From Anaerolineales bacterium (lineage in GTDB: Bacteria > Chloroflexota > Anaerolineae > Anaerolineales > Villigracilaceae), in contig JABFSL010000030.1 of assembly GCA_013140605.1 (NCBI GenBank), positions 1 to 64,000 on the forward strand: DNA of 64,000 bases, in the 5' to 3' direction. Below are positions 41,394 through 50,890 of the stretch, piece after piece. How positions within the stretch are numbered: the first letter of the stretch is position 1; the number at the start of each line of letters is the position of its first letter. A program made the translations under genes and the position numbers. Under the pieces are notes generated by a model. It ran no database searches and was not told the origin of the DNA. It saw nothing but the letters and a program-made list of their open reading frames with translations.

Positions 41394-44300
41394 ATGCTCC
41401 TCTTTACATCCCGCGTTCGCAGCCTGCTCAATATCCACGCCGAAGAAAGCCGCATGGCTTTGCTCGTCATCGGTGTGATGCTGCTGACCTCGGCTGGATT
41501 CACACTGGGAAGCACCAGCATCGGGACATTATTCCTCACGCGCTACGGCGTGGAATATCTGCCCTACATGTATCTGCCGTTGGGAATCATTTCCCTCGTC
41601 ACATCATTGGGGATCACCGCCCTGCTTGGACGGGTCCGCCGCGAGACACTTTACATCTTCATTCCCATCGGTATTGCAATTCTCACCATCTTCGCGTGGC
41701 TGGCACTTTTCAGCGCATGGAGAATCATCTATCCGATATTGTGGCTTGGCAAGGAAGTTATCAACTCACTCGTCAGTTTGGTGGTGTGGGGTATCGCAGG
41801 CACAGTCTGCGATACGCGCCAGTCGAAGCGGCTCTTTCCGCTGTTCAACGCGGGGCGCATTCTCGGCGCGGTCATCGGCGGATTTGGCACGGGCTTTTTG
41901 GTCAACCAAATTGGCACGCAAAATCTTCTGCTGGTTTGGGCTGGAATGCTGTTTCTCGCCTTCGCATTGACTCGCGCCTTATTAAAAAATCGTGTCATTG
42001 TTGAGCAGCCTAGCAAAGCGCATCGCAAACAAAAACAACTGACGCTGATTCAGGAAATGCAGCAAGGCTATCAATTCGTGCGCGGTTCCCCATTAATGAA
42101 ATGGATTTCCATTGCCGCGATTCTATTTTCCATTTTATACCGCTGTATTGACCTGCCTTTTGCGCAAGCCGCCACATCGCAATATCTGGGAGATGAAAAA
42201 GCATTGGCGGGTTTCCTCGGTCTCTTCGAAGGCATCTGCACCGCCGCCGCGTTTCTCGCATCCACATTCATTGCCAATCGCCTGTATGTGCGCTTCGGCA
42301 TCATGAACGCCATCCTCGCCCTGCCCATTATTTACCTGATCGGCTTTGGCGGTCTCGCCATCTCCAACGCCTTCGCTGTCATCATTACATTTCGTTTCAT
42401 ACAAATGCTGTGGCTTACGAGTATCGCCGACTCAGCCTATCAAGCTATGTTCAACGCGGTCCCGTCCGCGCGGCGTGATCAAGTCCGCGCTTTCATTGGC
42501 GGCGTCCCCGAACAGGCAGGGACATTCCTCGCGGGACTCGTCACCATTGTTTTTGCATCACATCAACTCGCCCTCGTTGGGCTTGCCTCCGCCGTCATCA
42601 CAACTTTCATCATTTGGTCTGCGAGCCGCGCTTATAACTTCGCCCTCGTTGATTCTCTCCGCAAGGGACGCCCCACACTTTTCAATGCAAACAATCATCC
42701 CGACGCAACCGCGCTCCATGCCGCGCTTGACGGCATGAAAAATCCCGACCCCATCGTCCGCCGCGTCTCGACGGAAATCATTGCATCACATTCTTCCGCA
42801 ACTGACACACTCGTTCATGCTCTTTTTGACGAAGACACCGACGTCCGCATTTCCGCATTAAAAGGACTTTCGCGCCTGCAAGCATCTTCCGCCCTGCTGG
42901 ATATTGCCGCGCTTCTTTCCGCGCCTCAGCCTGCCCTCCGCGCCCAGGCAGTGGATTCCCTGCGGGATTTGACTCCCTATCCGCGCGGATTGAGCGCCCT
43001 GCTCACAAAAATGCTTGATGACGAAGACTCGCGTGTGCAAGTGCGCGCCATCGTCGCCCTGCTTTCGGTGGACTCGACTCATCCATCCCGAAGCCGACTC
43101 CGTCAATTATCCATGCTCGCAAATGTGGACGAACGCATCATGGCCTTGAACGCGCTCGCAGAAGTTGGCGACCCTGACGCGCTCGTGCTTTTCTCCACTG
43201 AACTTAGTGATGAACATGCACCCATCGCGGTACGATGCGCCGCCACGTCTGCGTTAGCCTCCTGCGGAACTTCCGCCATCCCAGAATTGATAACCGCATT
43301 AGCCGCAGAACATACCTCGCTCAAAGCGGGCGCGGCTTCCGCGTTGGGAAAGATCGGAGATGCGAGTCTGCCTGCGGTGCTGGGTTCTTTGGCAGAATTT
43401 GATTCAGAAGAGGGAGCGCTCCTTGCGCTGGATCAATTGTCGGCGTGGAAAGAAGCGGGACAAATCCGCAAGCATGTCAAACTCCGCGTTGAGTCGTCGC
43501 TTCGGTTCGAAGATTTGCGGCTTGCCATTCATCAAAATAAAAATGAAAGAATCCAATTGCTGACTGATTCATTACAAAGCCGTGCCCGCCGCGATGGGAC
43601 TCTCGCATTGAAAGCATTGAGCCTGCTCAATGACCACGAAACGATTTCAGTGGCAATCGAGAATTTGAATCATCAAGTTTCGAACGCGCTCGAAACCCTC
43701 GAGTCGATTCGCGAAGCCGCGCTGATTCGTCCGCTGTTTCGTGTTTGGGAATCTGGCGAAGCGGTCTCAAAGATGAGCGCTGATGAAGCGTTCGCGGAAT
43801 TGACAAACGAAAAAGATGACTGGCTGCGCGCCTGCGCGAATTTTGCAAAGGAAGAACCCATGGAAACTTTAACCACCCTTTCAACAATGGAACGCGTGCT
43901 GTTGCTGCGGCGCGTGCCCCTGCTTGCCGACCTTTCCCCCGCAGACCTGCAGCGTGTGGCCGCGATTGCCACCGAGCACGATTTTGTGAATGATGAAATC
44001 ATTTGCGAACAAGGCGAGACGGGAGATGAAATGTATGTGATCGTCTCCGGCCAAGTGCGGATCGTGGTGAACAATGAGAGCCAGCCTGAAAAGGAAATTG
44101 CCCGCCGCGTAACAGGCGATGTGGTCGGCGAGATGTCGCTCATCAGCGGCGATACGCGCATCGCTTCTGTGATCGCTTTCGGCGATGTGCGCGTGCTGTG
44201 CATCGACCGATTGAGTTTCGAAAGCCTGCTGCGCGAACGCCCGGAGGTGAGTCTGGCTGTGATGCGCGAGCTTTGCAAACGATTAAAAGAAAGAGGGTAG
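41394..44300 (+). CDS. Second translocase-like/HEAT/cNMP-binding fusion
   Basis: A 968-aa paralogue of the 1013-aa protein, same domain order: about 12 membrane helices with VWGIAGTVCDTRQSKRLFPLF, HEAT repeats (ALFDEDTDVRISALKGLS), and a C-terminal cNMP-binding domain (VPLLADLSPADLQRV, GDVVGEMSLISGDTRIAS). The phosphate-binding Glu and Arg are kept. The long upstream spacer (95 bp) carries a repeat. The two copies flank the DUF2652 gene, which suggests duplication of the transporter within a signalling island. Confidence 0.88.
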   Translation: MLLFTSRVRSLLNIHAEESRMALLVIGVMLLTSAGFTLGSTSIGTLFLTRYGVEYLPYMYLPLGIISLVTSLGITALLGRVRRETLYIFIPIGIAILTIFAWLALFSAWRIIYPILWLGKEVINSLVSLVVWGIAGTVCDTRQSKRLFPLFNAGRILGAVIGGFGTGFLVNQIGTQNLLLVWAGMLFLAFALTRALLKNRVIVEQPSKAHRKQKQLTLIQEMQQGYQFVRGSPLMKWISIAAILFSILYRCIDLPFAQAATSQYLGDEKALAGFLGLFEGICTAAAFLASTFIANRLYVRFGIMNAILALPIIYLIGFGGLAISNAFAVIITFRFIQMLWLTSIADSAYQAMFNAVPSARRDQVRAFIGGVPEQAGTFLAGLVTIVFASHQLALVGLASAVITTFIIWSASRAYNFALVDSLRKGRPTLFNANNHPDATALHAALDGMKNPDPIVRRVSTEIIASHSSATDTLVHALFDEDTDVRISALKGLSRLQASSALLDIAALLSAPQPALRAQAVDSLRDLTPYPRGLSALLTKMLDDEDSRVQVRAIVALLSVDSTHPSRSRLRQLSMLANVDERIMALNALAEVGDPDALVLFSTELSDEHAPIAVRCAATSALASCGTSAIPELITALAAEHTSLKAGAASALGKIGDASLPAVLGSLAEFDSEEGALLALDQLSAWKEAGQIRKHVKLRVESSLRFEDLRLAIHQNKNERIQLLTDSLQSRARRDGTLALKALSLLNDHETISVAIENLNHQVSNALETLESIREAALIRPLFRVWESGEAVSKMSADEAFAELTNEKDDWLRACANFAKEEPMETLTTLSTMERVLLLRRVPLLADLSPADLQRVAAIATEHDFVNDEIICEQGETGDEMYVIVSGQVRIVVNNESQPEKEIARRVTGDVVGEMSLISGDTRIASVIAFGDVRVLCIDRLSFESLLRERPEVSLAVMRELCKRLKERG

Positions 44301-44321
44301 CGCCAAACTCGTATTTAAAAA

Positions 44322-44354
44322 ACTCACCCGCAAAAGATTAATTTCGGGGTGAGT
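44322..44354. terminator. Hairpin between convergent genes
   Basis: ACTCACCC and GGGTGAGT form an 8-bp stem around a 17-nt loop, 22 bp after the transporter stop and before the convergent cytochrome gene. It has a poor T-tract, so a bidirectional terminator is only a fair guess. Confidence 0.45.
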
Positions 44355-44439
44355 CATGTTTACTCGGGGTCAAAAAAATTGGATTACTTTCAGCGCGTCA
44401 GCCTAACATAAGCTTTGAAACAGAGATCAGATGAATGGT

Positions 44440-45345
44440 TTACTTTGCCACCTGTTCCATCTTTGGCAGCGACTGCAAGTACATAAATATCGCCTTCAAC
44501 TCATCGTCGCTGGCCAGGCCGATTTCCTTCCAGGGCATGTATTCGGTACCCATCTGTTCTCCATCAGGTTCGATACCTGTCCGCATGAAGGAAAGGAAAT
44601 CCTCTTCGGTCCATTCAACCAATTCTCCACCCGGAGTCAAGTTTGGGGCAAGGATGGTCACTGAAGGGTCAGGATGCGGCCCGCCCGCCAGTTCGTTTCC
44701 ATGACAGGAACTGCAATCTCCAACATTGACTAAATATTGACCGTATTCCACGGTTGCACCTGCGGCCGGAGCGGGCGGGTTGGGGTTGTGGCTGACTGCT
44801 TCAACCGGCAGTTTACCCAACTGACCGGCACCGACTAGGATCTTTGCCAGTGTGGTGAAATTGCGCTCTTCGGTTTCGTGATCCACTGGCGGGGCTGTTT
44901 TCAGGTATGCAATAATTGCGCCAAGGTCTTCATTACTGAGGTGAGAGTATCCCACCACGGCGGGCATAAAAATGGGTTTGCCTTCAGGGTCAACCCCGTG
45001 ACGAAGAACGCGCACCCAATCCTCGTCGGATTCGAATTCCGCCCCTTCGCCGCCCTGCCCTGAGGTTAGGTTGGGAGCATCCACCCTTCCCAGCGCTTCA
45101 TCAGTGAACCAGTTTTCCGTACCGCCCAAATCTTCACCATGACAACCTGTGCAAAACATGGCTGTCAAATGCTCACCACGGGCAATACTGTCCGCGTCAT
45201 TGGGGACAACGACATGATCCGATGGAAAGGTATAAGTCTTGTTCAAACGCGAACTACCAAGAATGTAAAACGCGGCAATAAGAACAAGAATCAACCCCAC
45301 CAGCGAACCCAACACAATACCGATCCATTTGAATACTTTTTTCAT
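44440..45345 (-). CDS. Membrane-anchored dihaem cytochrome c
   Basis: A 301-aa protein with an N-terminal anchor (GIVLGSLVGLILVLIAAFYIL) and two mono-haem cytochrome c domains: CTGCHGEDLGG and CSSCHGNELAGG. Sixth-ligand methionines are probably in PIFMPAVVGYSHLS and EYMPWKEIGLASD. The layout resembles cytochrome subunits of alcohol/aldehyde dehydrogenases, but no dehydrogenase gene is adjacent. GGAG precedes the start. It is the last gene of the minus-strand group 47751-44440. Confidence 0.9.
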   Translation of the reverse strand: MKKVFKWIGIVLGSLVGLILVLIAAFYILGSSRLNKTYTFPSDHVVVPNDADSIARGEHLTAMFCTGCHGEDLGGTENWFTDEALGRVDAPNLTSGQGGEGAEFESDEDWVRVLRHGVDPEGKPIFMPAVVGYSHLSNEDLGAIIAYLKTAPPVDHETEERNFTTLAKILVGAGQLGKLPVEAVSHNPNPPAPAAGATVEYGQYLVNVGDCSSCHGNELAGGPHPDPSVTILAPNLTPGGELVEWTEEDFLSFMRTGIEPDGEQMGTEYMPWKEIGLASDDELKAIFMYLQSLPKMEQVAK

Positions 45346-45472
45346 TTCATTTCTCCTTTGGTTTTTAATTGTTTCTCTATTTAGGCAAATCCCAAACCGA
45401 TCTGCCAGATACGAAGTTGAAAGGGGACTTGCGGTTGATTCATTGGCCTATTCCCTTTTTAGGAATACACGA

Positions 45473-45979
45473 TCACCCGATTGCCATCGTCACAGCTGTA
45501 ACCACCAGCAAGATCGTGCCCCACAGCCCGGCTTGACCAAGTCGTTTTTGCAACTCCTGTAATTTCGCGAGTTGTTCAGGCTTGGGCGTACCACTCATTG
45601 ATTGCATTTCTTTCGACAATGCTTCCATACGCGCGGCGGTTGGCGCGGTTACCATGCCTCCAAGAATCGCTGCGGCGATGCCGGTAATCGCGCCAATCGA
45701 AAAGATTGAGCCAGACAAGGTGAAAATCCAGGCAGACCGCAAGCCGCCCGAGACAATCCAATAGAACACGATTCCGGAGAGTGTTGTCAAAATAGCAGAA
45801 AGCGAAATGTAATTTGACATGCGCAGTTTGCCGAGAACAAACTGGATAAACTTGCCGCCTTCAGGCCCGATTGCGCGCGCGGCGGGCATCAGGAAGGCTG
45901 TTGTCACAACTGCCGCGCCAACCCAGAAGGTTCCGGCGAGGATGTGGATTAACCGTAGCGCGATAAAGATAATGCTCAT
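45473..45979 (-). CDS. Four-helix membrane protein, DUF2269/CopD-like
   Basis: A 168-aa hydrophobic protein with about four membrane segments. The N-terminal helix has RLIHILAGTFWVGAAV, a pattern shared with CopD/DUF2269 integral membrane proteins where the His may bind haem or copper. A cytoplasmic helix (AARMEALSKEMQSM...LAKLQELQKRL) precedes the last segment. The start overlaps the methyltransferase stop (TAATG) and has AGGAG upstream. Function unknown. Confidence 0.75.
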   Translation of the reverse strand: MSIIFIALRLIHILAGTFWVGAAVVTTAFLMPAARAIGPEGGKFIQFVLGKLRMSNYISLSAILTTLSGIVFYWIVSGGLRSAWIFTLSGSIFSIGAITGIAAAILGGMVTAPTAARMEALSKEMQSMSGTPKPEQLAKLQELQKRLGQAGLWGTILLVVTAVTMAIG

Positions 45980-46596
45980 TATGTCTCTCCTTTTCTTGTC
46001 ATGAGATACACCGCCTCACCACGGACGAAACCGGAGGAGAAGGCGCGCTCGGTAATTTTCTCGATGGTAAAATACGGACTGAAGTCGGCTTCCACTTCGC
46101 CGGGCTGCATCGGTTGCATTCCGCCAATCAGCCGATGAAGCGATTTCTCCCACCAACGCAGAGACCATTGATGAACGTAGATCAGGAAGCGGCTGTGGGC
46201 GTGAGTCAACAGCAGGACGTTGCGAAGATATGCCTGTCGGTCAGGCTGGGTCAAATCGTCGTACACGCCCCAATCCACAAGGAAGTCGAATGATCCGTGG
46301 ACGCGCTTCAAATCGGTCAGGTCATCCTCGATCCAGTTGACCGTGACGCCCGCCGCCGCGCCGCGCTGTTGGCAGAGAGCGATGGAGGCAGGTGAGTAGT
46401 CCGTTCCCGTTACATCGAAGCCGTGTTGGGCGAGGAAGATCGCGTTGCTGGCTGTGCCGCAACCCAAGTCAATCGCTTTGCAGGGTTGGATACGTCCGCT
46501 TTCCACGGCTTCCACCAATTCCTTGCGCGGACCGAGATCCCAGGGTGCGCGGGAGTAGCGGTACATCCAATCGTAGAATAGTTTCATCGTCGCCAT
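45979..46596 (-). CDS. Class I SAM-dependent methyltransferase
   Basis: About 205 aa from the ATG giving MATMKLFYDW, which has AAGGA upstream; the track's start is 84 bp earlier without support. The SAM-binding motif I is AIDLGCGTASNAIFLA, followed by motif II (VTGTDYSPASI) and WIEDDLTDL. Length and start (FYDWMYRYSRAPWDLG) fit small thiopurine/tellurite-resistance-like methyltransferases. Substrate unknown. It is coupled to the four-helix membrane protein. Confidence 0.88.
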   Translation of the reverse strand: MATMKLFYDWMYRYSRAPWDLGPRKELVEAVESGRIQPCKAIDLGCGTASNAIFLAQHGFDVTGTDYSPASIALCQQRGAAAGVTVNWIEDDLTDLKRVHGSFDFLVDWGVYDDLTQPDRQAYLRNVLLLTHAHSRFLIYVHQWSLRWWEKSLHRLIGGMQPMQPGEVEADFSPYFTIEKITERAFSSGFVRGEAVYLMTRKGET

Positions 46597-46680
46597 TTGT
46601 TTTTTCCTTTGGACAAACGTCTCGCAGGTAAAATGGGTAACTTTTTGCATGGAAGAAACCCTGCGGGACGTTTTCAACAA

Positions 46681-47091
46681 TTACTCAGCCTTCGCCTGCC
46701 GCAGGAATACGATGCCTGTCAGGATGATCACCAGATGGATTGCGATAAAAACGTAATAACTGGCGGAATAGCCCCGCGCGATCCAGATCGCATCGGCAAC
46801 CGCGCCGCGAAACAATTCTGCCCAAATGATGACCCATGCCATAATTCGGTTTTTGGCGGGGTCGCGTGACGCAACCAGGGTCATGGCGCCAAGCACGCCA
46901 AATTCAAAGACGAATACAAGCCACGAATCGGCAAATGCCTGCCCCGCAAGCGGATCTGCGTTCATGGGCGCGGGCAAGGCGTCGGTAAATATTTGATTCC
47001 CACCGGCTAAAAATAAGAAGTACACGTTCATCAAGGTCAAGAGCAGGTAAAACACTCCAACGATCCGAAACCACCATTTTAGTTTGCTCAT
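46681..47091 (-). CDS. Small membrane protein, first of a tandem pair
   Basis: A 136-aa protein with about four membrane segments, starting KLKWWFRIVGVFYLLLT and ending IVFLRQAKAE. It is clearly related to the 133-aa neighbour (same first ~13 and last ~10 residues). The start resembles BphX-like proteins of aromatic-degradation loci, recalled from memory and not checked. Function unknown. It lies 31 bp after its paralogue. Confidence 0.75.
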   Translation of the reverse strand: MSKLKWWFRIVGVFYLLLTLMNVYFLFLAGGNQIFTDALPAPMNADPLAGQAFADSWLVFVFEFGVLGAMTLVASRDPAKNRIMAWVIIWAELFRGAVADAIWIARGYSASYYVFIAIHLVIILTGIVFLRQAKAE

Positions 47092-47122
47092 TTTGTCATC
47101 TCCTTTTTGTTTGAAAATTTGT

Positions 47123-47524
47123 TTATTCCGCCTTCGTCTGCCGCAGGAACACGAATCCCGTGATGCCGAAGAGCAGGTGCAGGGTCAGAATGGGAAGTGT
47201 GTTCTCCCATCCGCGAAACATCCAAATCACGTTGACAACGGCGTAAGCGAAAAACTCCAGGCAGACCATCGCCCAGATGAAGAATCGGGCGCGGGCTGGG
47301 TCGCGCGTGGCAACAAACATCATTATGCTGAGAACGATGAAGACCAGCATGACAACGAAATTCATGTCCATGGATGCCGCCACAGCCAGCGCATCGCCCC
47401 TTTGCGCTGGCGGGAGTCCTCCCGCGTACATTTCAGGGTTAAAGACTGGAAGCAAAAAACCAGCCAGTCCAATCAGCATATACCACCCACCCACGATGCG
47501 TAACCACCATTTCAGTTTATTCAT
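47123..47524 (-). CDS. Small membrane protein, second of a tandem pair
   Basis: A 133-aa protein with about four membrane segments, KLKWWLRIVGGWYMLIG at the start and FVFLRQTKAE at the end. The RDPAR/RDPAK motif in the cytoplasmic loop is shared with its paralogue. Its start overlaps the stop of the 76-aa gene by 4 bp, so the two are translationally coupled. Function unknown. Confidence 0.75.
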   Translation of the reverse strand: MNKLKWWLRIVGGWYMLIGLAGFLLPVFNPEMYAGGLPPAQRGDALAVAASMDMNFVVMLVFIVLSIMMFVATRDPARARFFIWAMVCLEFFAYAVVNVIWMFRGWENTLPILTLHLLFGITGFVFLRQTKAE

Positions 47525-47751
47525 TTTGTCATCTCCTTTTTGTTTGAGTCATCTTCGGATGAAGTTTCCATCCAGCGTTCGAGAAAAACCGTCAGGTCAT
47601 TTAGATTCTTGAAACCGATACGTTCCTCCTTGTGCGAGTTCTGCAAACTGAACCGCCAGGTCACGTGCTGTCCCTCCGCATTACGCTCCTCCCAAACGAG
47701 CAAAACAAAGTGGTGATAACGGGGCGGGCGTACATCTGGCAAAACTGGCAT
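47521..47751 (-). CDS. Small soluble protein of unknown function
   Basis: A 76-aa protein: HHFVLLVWEERN...WRFSLQNSHKEERIGFKNLNDLTVFLERWM. The pattern is that of short conserved proteins found beside BTAD/SARP regulators in environmental bacteria, but I cannot name a family. It opens the minus-strand group and is divergent from the BTAD regulator, 77 bp away. The coupling to the membrane-protein gene supports it being real. Confidence 0.65.
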   Translation of the reverse strand: MPVLPDVRPPRYHHFVLLVWEERNAEGQHVTWRFSLQNSHKEERIGFKNLNDLTVFLERWMETSSEDDSNKKEMTK

Positions 47752-47828
47752 GGCACTCCATTTCCGAATGTGATATTCTTGCGCTCATTGTATAAAGTCA
47801 TCGTTTAGAAATCATTTACTGGAGAGCG

Positions 47829-50783
47829 GTGGCAGGACTCAAAATTCATCTCCTCGGCGGGTTGCAAATCACACGCGCCGACATCCCCATCACTGATTTC
47901 ATCTCCAACAAGGTTCCCGCCTTGCTGGTTTATCTTGTTGTCACACACCGCGCCCATACCCGCGATAAATTGGCGTCTCTGCTTTGGGGCGAGATGACCG
48001 ATGCAGACGCAAAAAATAATCTGCGGCAGGCGCTCACCAACCTTCGCAAAGTTGCCGATGACTGCCTGACCATCACACGTGACTCGATTGAATGTACGGG
48101 GGATTGTTTTCTTGACTCAACAAAATTTGAATCGGAACTAAAAACCGCATCTTCTCTTAACCTCGAGCCTGCTTCTGTTATTCTGACAGATTCCCTCAGC
48201 CTGTACAGCGGCGACTTCCTCGAAGGCTACTTCGTCCGCGATGCACCAGATTTCGAAGATTGGATGCTGACCGAACGCGCCCGCCTGCGTGAACTCGCGC
48301 TCCAGACCCTGCACACTCTGACTCAATTCCACACTTCACGCGGGAACTTTGTTGAAGCAAAGACTTACGCCTCACGCCTGTTGACCTTTGACCCGTGGCG
48401 CGAAGAAGCGCACCGTCAATTGATGCTGCTGCAAGCGCGCACAGGTCAATTCAGTGCGGCACTCTCTCAATACGAAACCTGCAAAAAAATATTGGATAAG
48501 GAACTCGGTGTCCAGCCTTCGCTTGAAACGGCCGCCTTGTACGAACGCATTCGTTCCGCGCGCCAATCGGCGCGGCATAATATGCCCGCTTCTTCAACTG
48601 AATTCATTGGGCGAGAAAAGGAGGTTGAAAATCTGCGCCGCATTTTGGCTGACCCAAAATGCAGGTTGATTACGTTGGCGGGTTTGGGTGGCGTTGGCAA
48701 GACTCGTCTCGCGCAGGAAACCGCGCGCGCCTGCGCGGACATGTTCATCAACGGCGCGTGGGTTGTTCCGCTGGCGGCGGTTGACACGGATGAAATTGTC
48801 CCCGCGGTGGGAAACGTGTTCAACTTCCCATTTCAAACAGGCGACCACAAAAAGCAGTTGCTCAACTTCCTGCGCCAAAAGGAACTTTTGCTTGTGCTCG
48901 ATAACTTCGAGCATTTGCTTGATTCATCGGCATTCTTATCCGAGATATTAAAGATTGCCCCCGAGGTAAAAATTCTCGTCACCTCACGCGAACGGCTGGA
49001 TATTGACGGCGAGTGGGTTGTGGAACTGCACGGACTGGCTGTCCACTCAATGGAAGCGAACCAGCTTTTCGTTATGAGCGCGAAGCGTGCGCGGGCGGAG
49101 ATTCAACTCAACGAGCAGGAAAATTTCACAGTCACAGAAATCTGCTCTTTGGTTGGAGGTCTCCCACTGGGCATTGAAATGGCCGCGGCGTGGGTACGCT
49201 CGATGGATTGTGAATCCATCAGGAATGAAATTCAAAAGAATTTGGATTTCCTCGCTTCAACCAGAAGAGATGTGCCCGAACGCCAACGCAGTTTGCGCGC
49301 GGCGTTTGAATCGTCATGGAATAAATTATCGGAAGTGGAACAAAAGACATTTGCGGCGCTCTCTGTTTTTCGCGGAGGCTTTACGCGCGAGGCGGCGGAA
49401 CGCGTGGCGGGAGAGATCGGGTCACTGGTGGATAAGTCGCTCTTGCAGCGTAATGGCGAACGGTTTGAGCTGCACGAGGTGCTGCGACAATTCGCGCAGG
49501 AAAAATTAAGCGCGAAGAAAAAGGCGCGCGATGCGCACGCCGTGTATTTTGCGGAGTGGTCTAAAAAATTTAAAACGGTGGACGAGCGCGAGTCGTTTCC
49601 CGCGATGAACAGGGAATTGGAAAATGTGCGCGCGGCGTGGATGTGGTCGGTCGAACAAAAGCAGATCGGAGCACTTGCGGATATTGCGCCGTTCGCAAAA
49701 CGCTATATGGATTTGCAGGGACGCTATCGCGAAGGCATCGCGTTATATCAACATGCGCTGGATGGTCTTGAATCTTCCGCCAGCGCAGATGACTTGCCGC
49801 TCGATACGCGTGGACATTTGATTGCGCGCCTGTTGATGTACAAAGCCATTTTCGTCGCTGACGCAGGCGAGCCCGATGCTTCAGCGAAAATCCTTGATTC
49901 GTGCCTAACGTACTTCCGCCGAGCTGATGACCAGGAACAAGTTGCCGTCTGCCTGAACGGGCTTGGGAGCGCGCATCGTTATATTGGGCAGGAAAAGGAA
50001 GCGGCTGTTTGTTATTCGGAGGAATTGAAGATTGCCCGTTCGATCAACAACAAAAAGGAGGAAGCCACGGCGTTGAACAACCTCGCTCTTTCCCTTACTT
50101 CCATGGGGAAATTCGAGGAGGCCGAACGCCTGCACAGGGAATGCCTTGCCCTGCGCCGCGAAATGAATGAATACCCAGGTATTGCTTCCAGCCTGATCAA
50201 TTTGGGCGTTGTTTTATACAACCAGAACAGGTACGACGAAGCAAAACCCCTTTATTATGAAGCCATTGAAATTTCGCGCCAGTTGAATCAAACCCGCCAG
50301 CAGGCTGCCTCGCTTGGCAACCTGGGAGGGGTTTTGTTGGAGGAAGGGCAATACGAAGAGGCGCTCAAGTTGTTCCTGCAAGGCTTGGAAATCCACCGCA
50401 ACTCAGGCTATCGCTTTGGCACAGCCATTGCGCTCGATAACGTCGGCACAGCGCATTACCATCTCGGCAACGAACAGGATGCGCTGTATTACCTGAAACA
50501 AGCCATTCGCGAAGCGCGCGATATCCACTCGGACCTCATCGCGCTGGACGCGCTCGAGTTCATCGCGGCATTACGCGCCAGGAACGGGGACAAAGAGGGC
50601 GCGCTGGAATTATTCGGTCTCATCCGCAATCACCCCAAGGTGGATACTGAAACGGTAGAGAACATCGAAAAACTGTATCCGCAGGTCGTGGATGGATTAA
50701 GACCGGATGATATCCGTTCGGCGGAGGAAAGGGGCAGAAACCTTGACCTGGCAAATGTGATGATCGAAATCATCGGTAATTGA
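47829..50783 (+). CDS. BTAD/SARP-type regulator with NB-ARC-like ATPase and TPR domains
   Basis: A 984-aa regulator starting at a GTG with GGAGAG upstream. The N-terminal winged helix (LKIHLLGGLQITRADIPI, FISNKVPALLVYLVV) and BTAD domain (to about 245) match SARP-like activators. An NTPase follows with P-loop LAGLGGVGKTRLAQ (~285), Walker B LLLVLDNFEHLL and TSRERLD. The C-terminal third is TPR (GSAHRYIGQEKEAAVCYSEE, ASLGNLGGVLLEEGQYEEAL). It probably controls the divergent operon 47751-44440. The inducing signal is unknown. Confidence 0.9.
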   Translation: MAGLKIHLLGGLQITRADIPITDFISNKVPALLVYLVVTHRAHTRDKLASLLWGEMTDADAKNNLRQALTNLRKVADDCLTITRDSIECTGDCFLDSTKFESELKTASSLNLEPASVILTDSLSLYSGDFLEGYFVRDAPDFEDWMLTERARLRELALQTLHTLTQFHTSRGNFVEAKTYASRLLTFDPWREEAHRQLMLLQARTGQFSAALSQYETCKKILDKELGVQPSLETAALYERIRSARQSARHNMPASSTEFIGREKEVENLRRILADPKCRLITLAGLGGVGKTRLAQETARACADMFINGAWVVPLAAVDTDEIVPAVGNVFNFPFQTGDHKKQLLNFLRQKELLLVLDNFEHLLDSSAFLSEILKIAPEVKILVTSRERLDIDGEWVVELHGLAVHSMEANQLFVMSAKRARAEIQLNEQENFTVTEICSLVGGLPLGIEMAAAWVRSMDCESIRNEIQKNLDFLASTRRDVPERQRSLRAAFESSWNKLSEVEQKTFAALSVFRGGFTREAAERVAGEIGSLVDKSLLQRNGERFELHEVLRQFAQEKLSAKKKARDAHAVYFAEWSKKFKTVDERESFPAMNRELENVRAAWMWSVEQKQIGALADIAPFAKRYMDLQGRYREGIALYQHALDGLESSASADDLPLDTRGHLIARLLMYKAIFVADAGEPDASAKILDSCLTYFRRADDQEQVAVCLNGLGSAHRYIGQEKEAAVCYSEELKIARSINNKKEEATALNNLALSLTSMGKFEEAERLHRECLALRREMNEYPGIASSLINLGVVLYNQNRYDEAKPLYYEAIEISRQLNQTRQQAASLGNLGGVLLEEGQYEEALKLFLQGLEIHRNSGYRFGTAIALDNVGTAHYHLGNEQDALYYLKQAIREARDIHSDLIALDALEFIAALRARNGDKEGALELFGLIRNHPKVDTETVENIEKLYPQVVDGLRPDDIRSAEERGRNLDLANVMIEIIGN

Positions 50784-50890
50784 GTTCCCATTCGAATTTG
50801 ATGATATGACGATTTCCAAGGGATGAGTGTGTTATGATTTCGAAAAATTTCATTATTCTTTCCGCATCATAAGGTTGAATTTATTCATAG

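Noticed and set aside
41303-42004. 233-aa plus-strand ORF
   Set aside because: Overlaps the translocase-like gene in another frame and starts in the repeat.
43673-44278. 201-aa minus-strand ORF
   Set aside because: Antisense of the cNMP-binding/HEAT end of the 968-aa gene; Ser/Arg-rich shadow composition.
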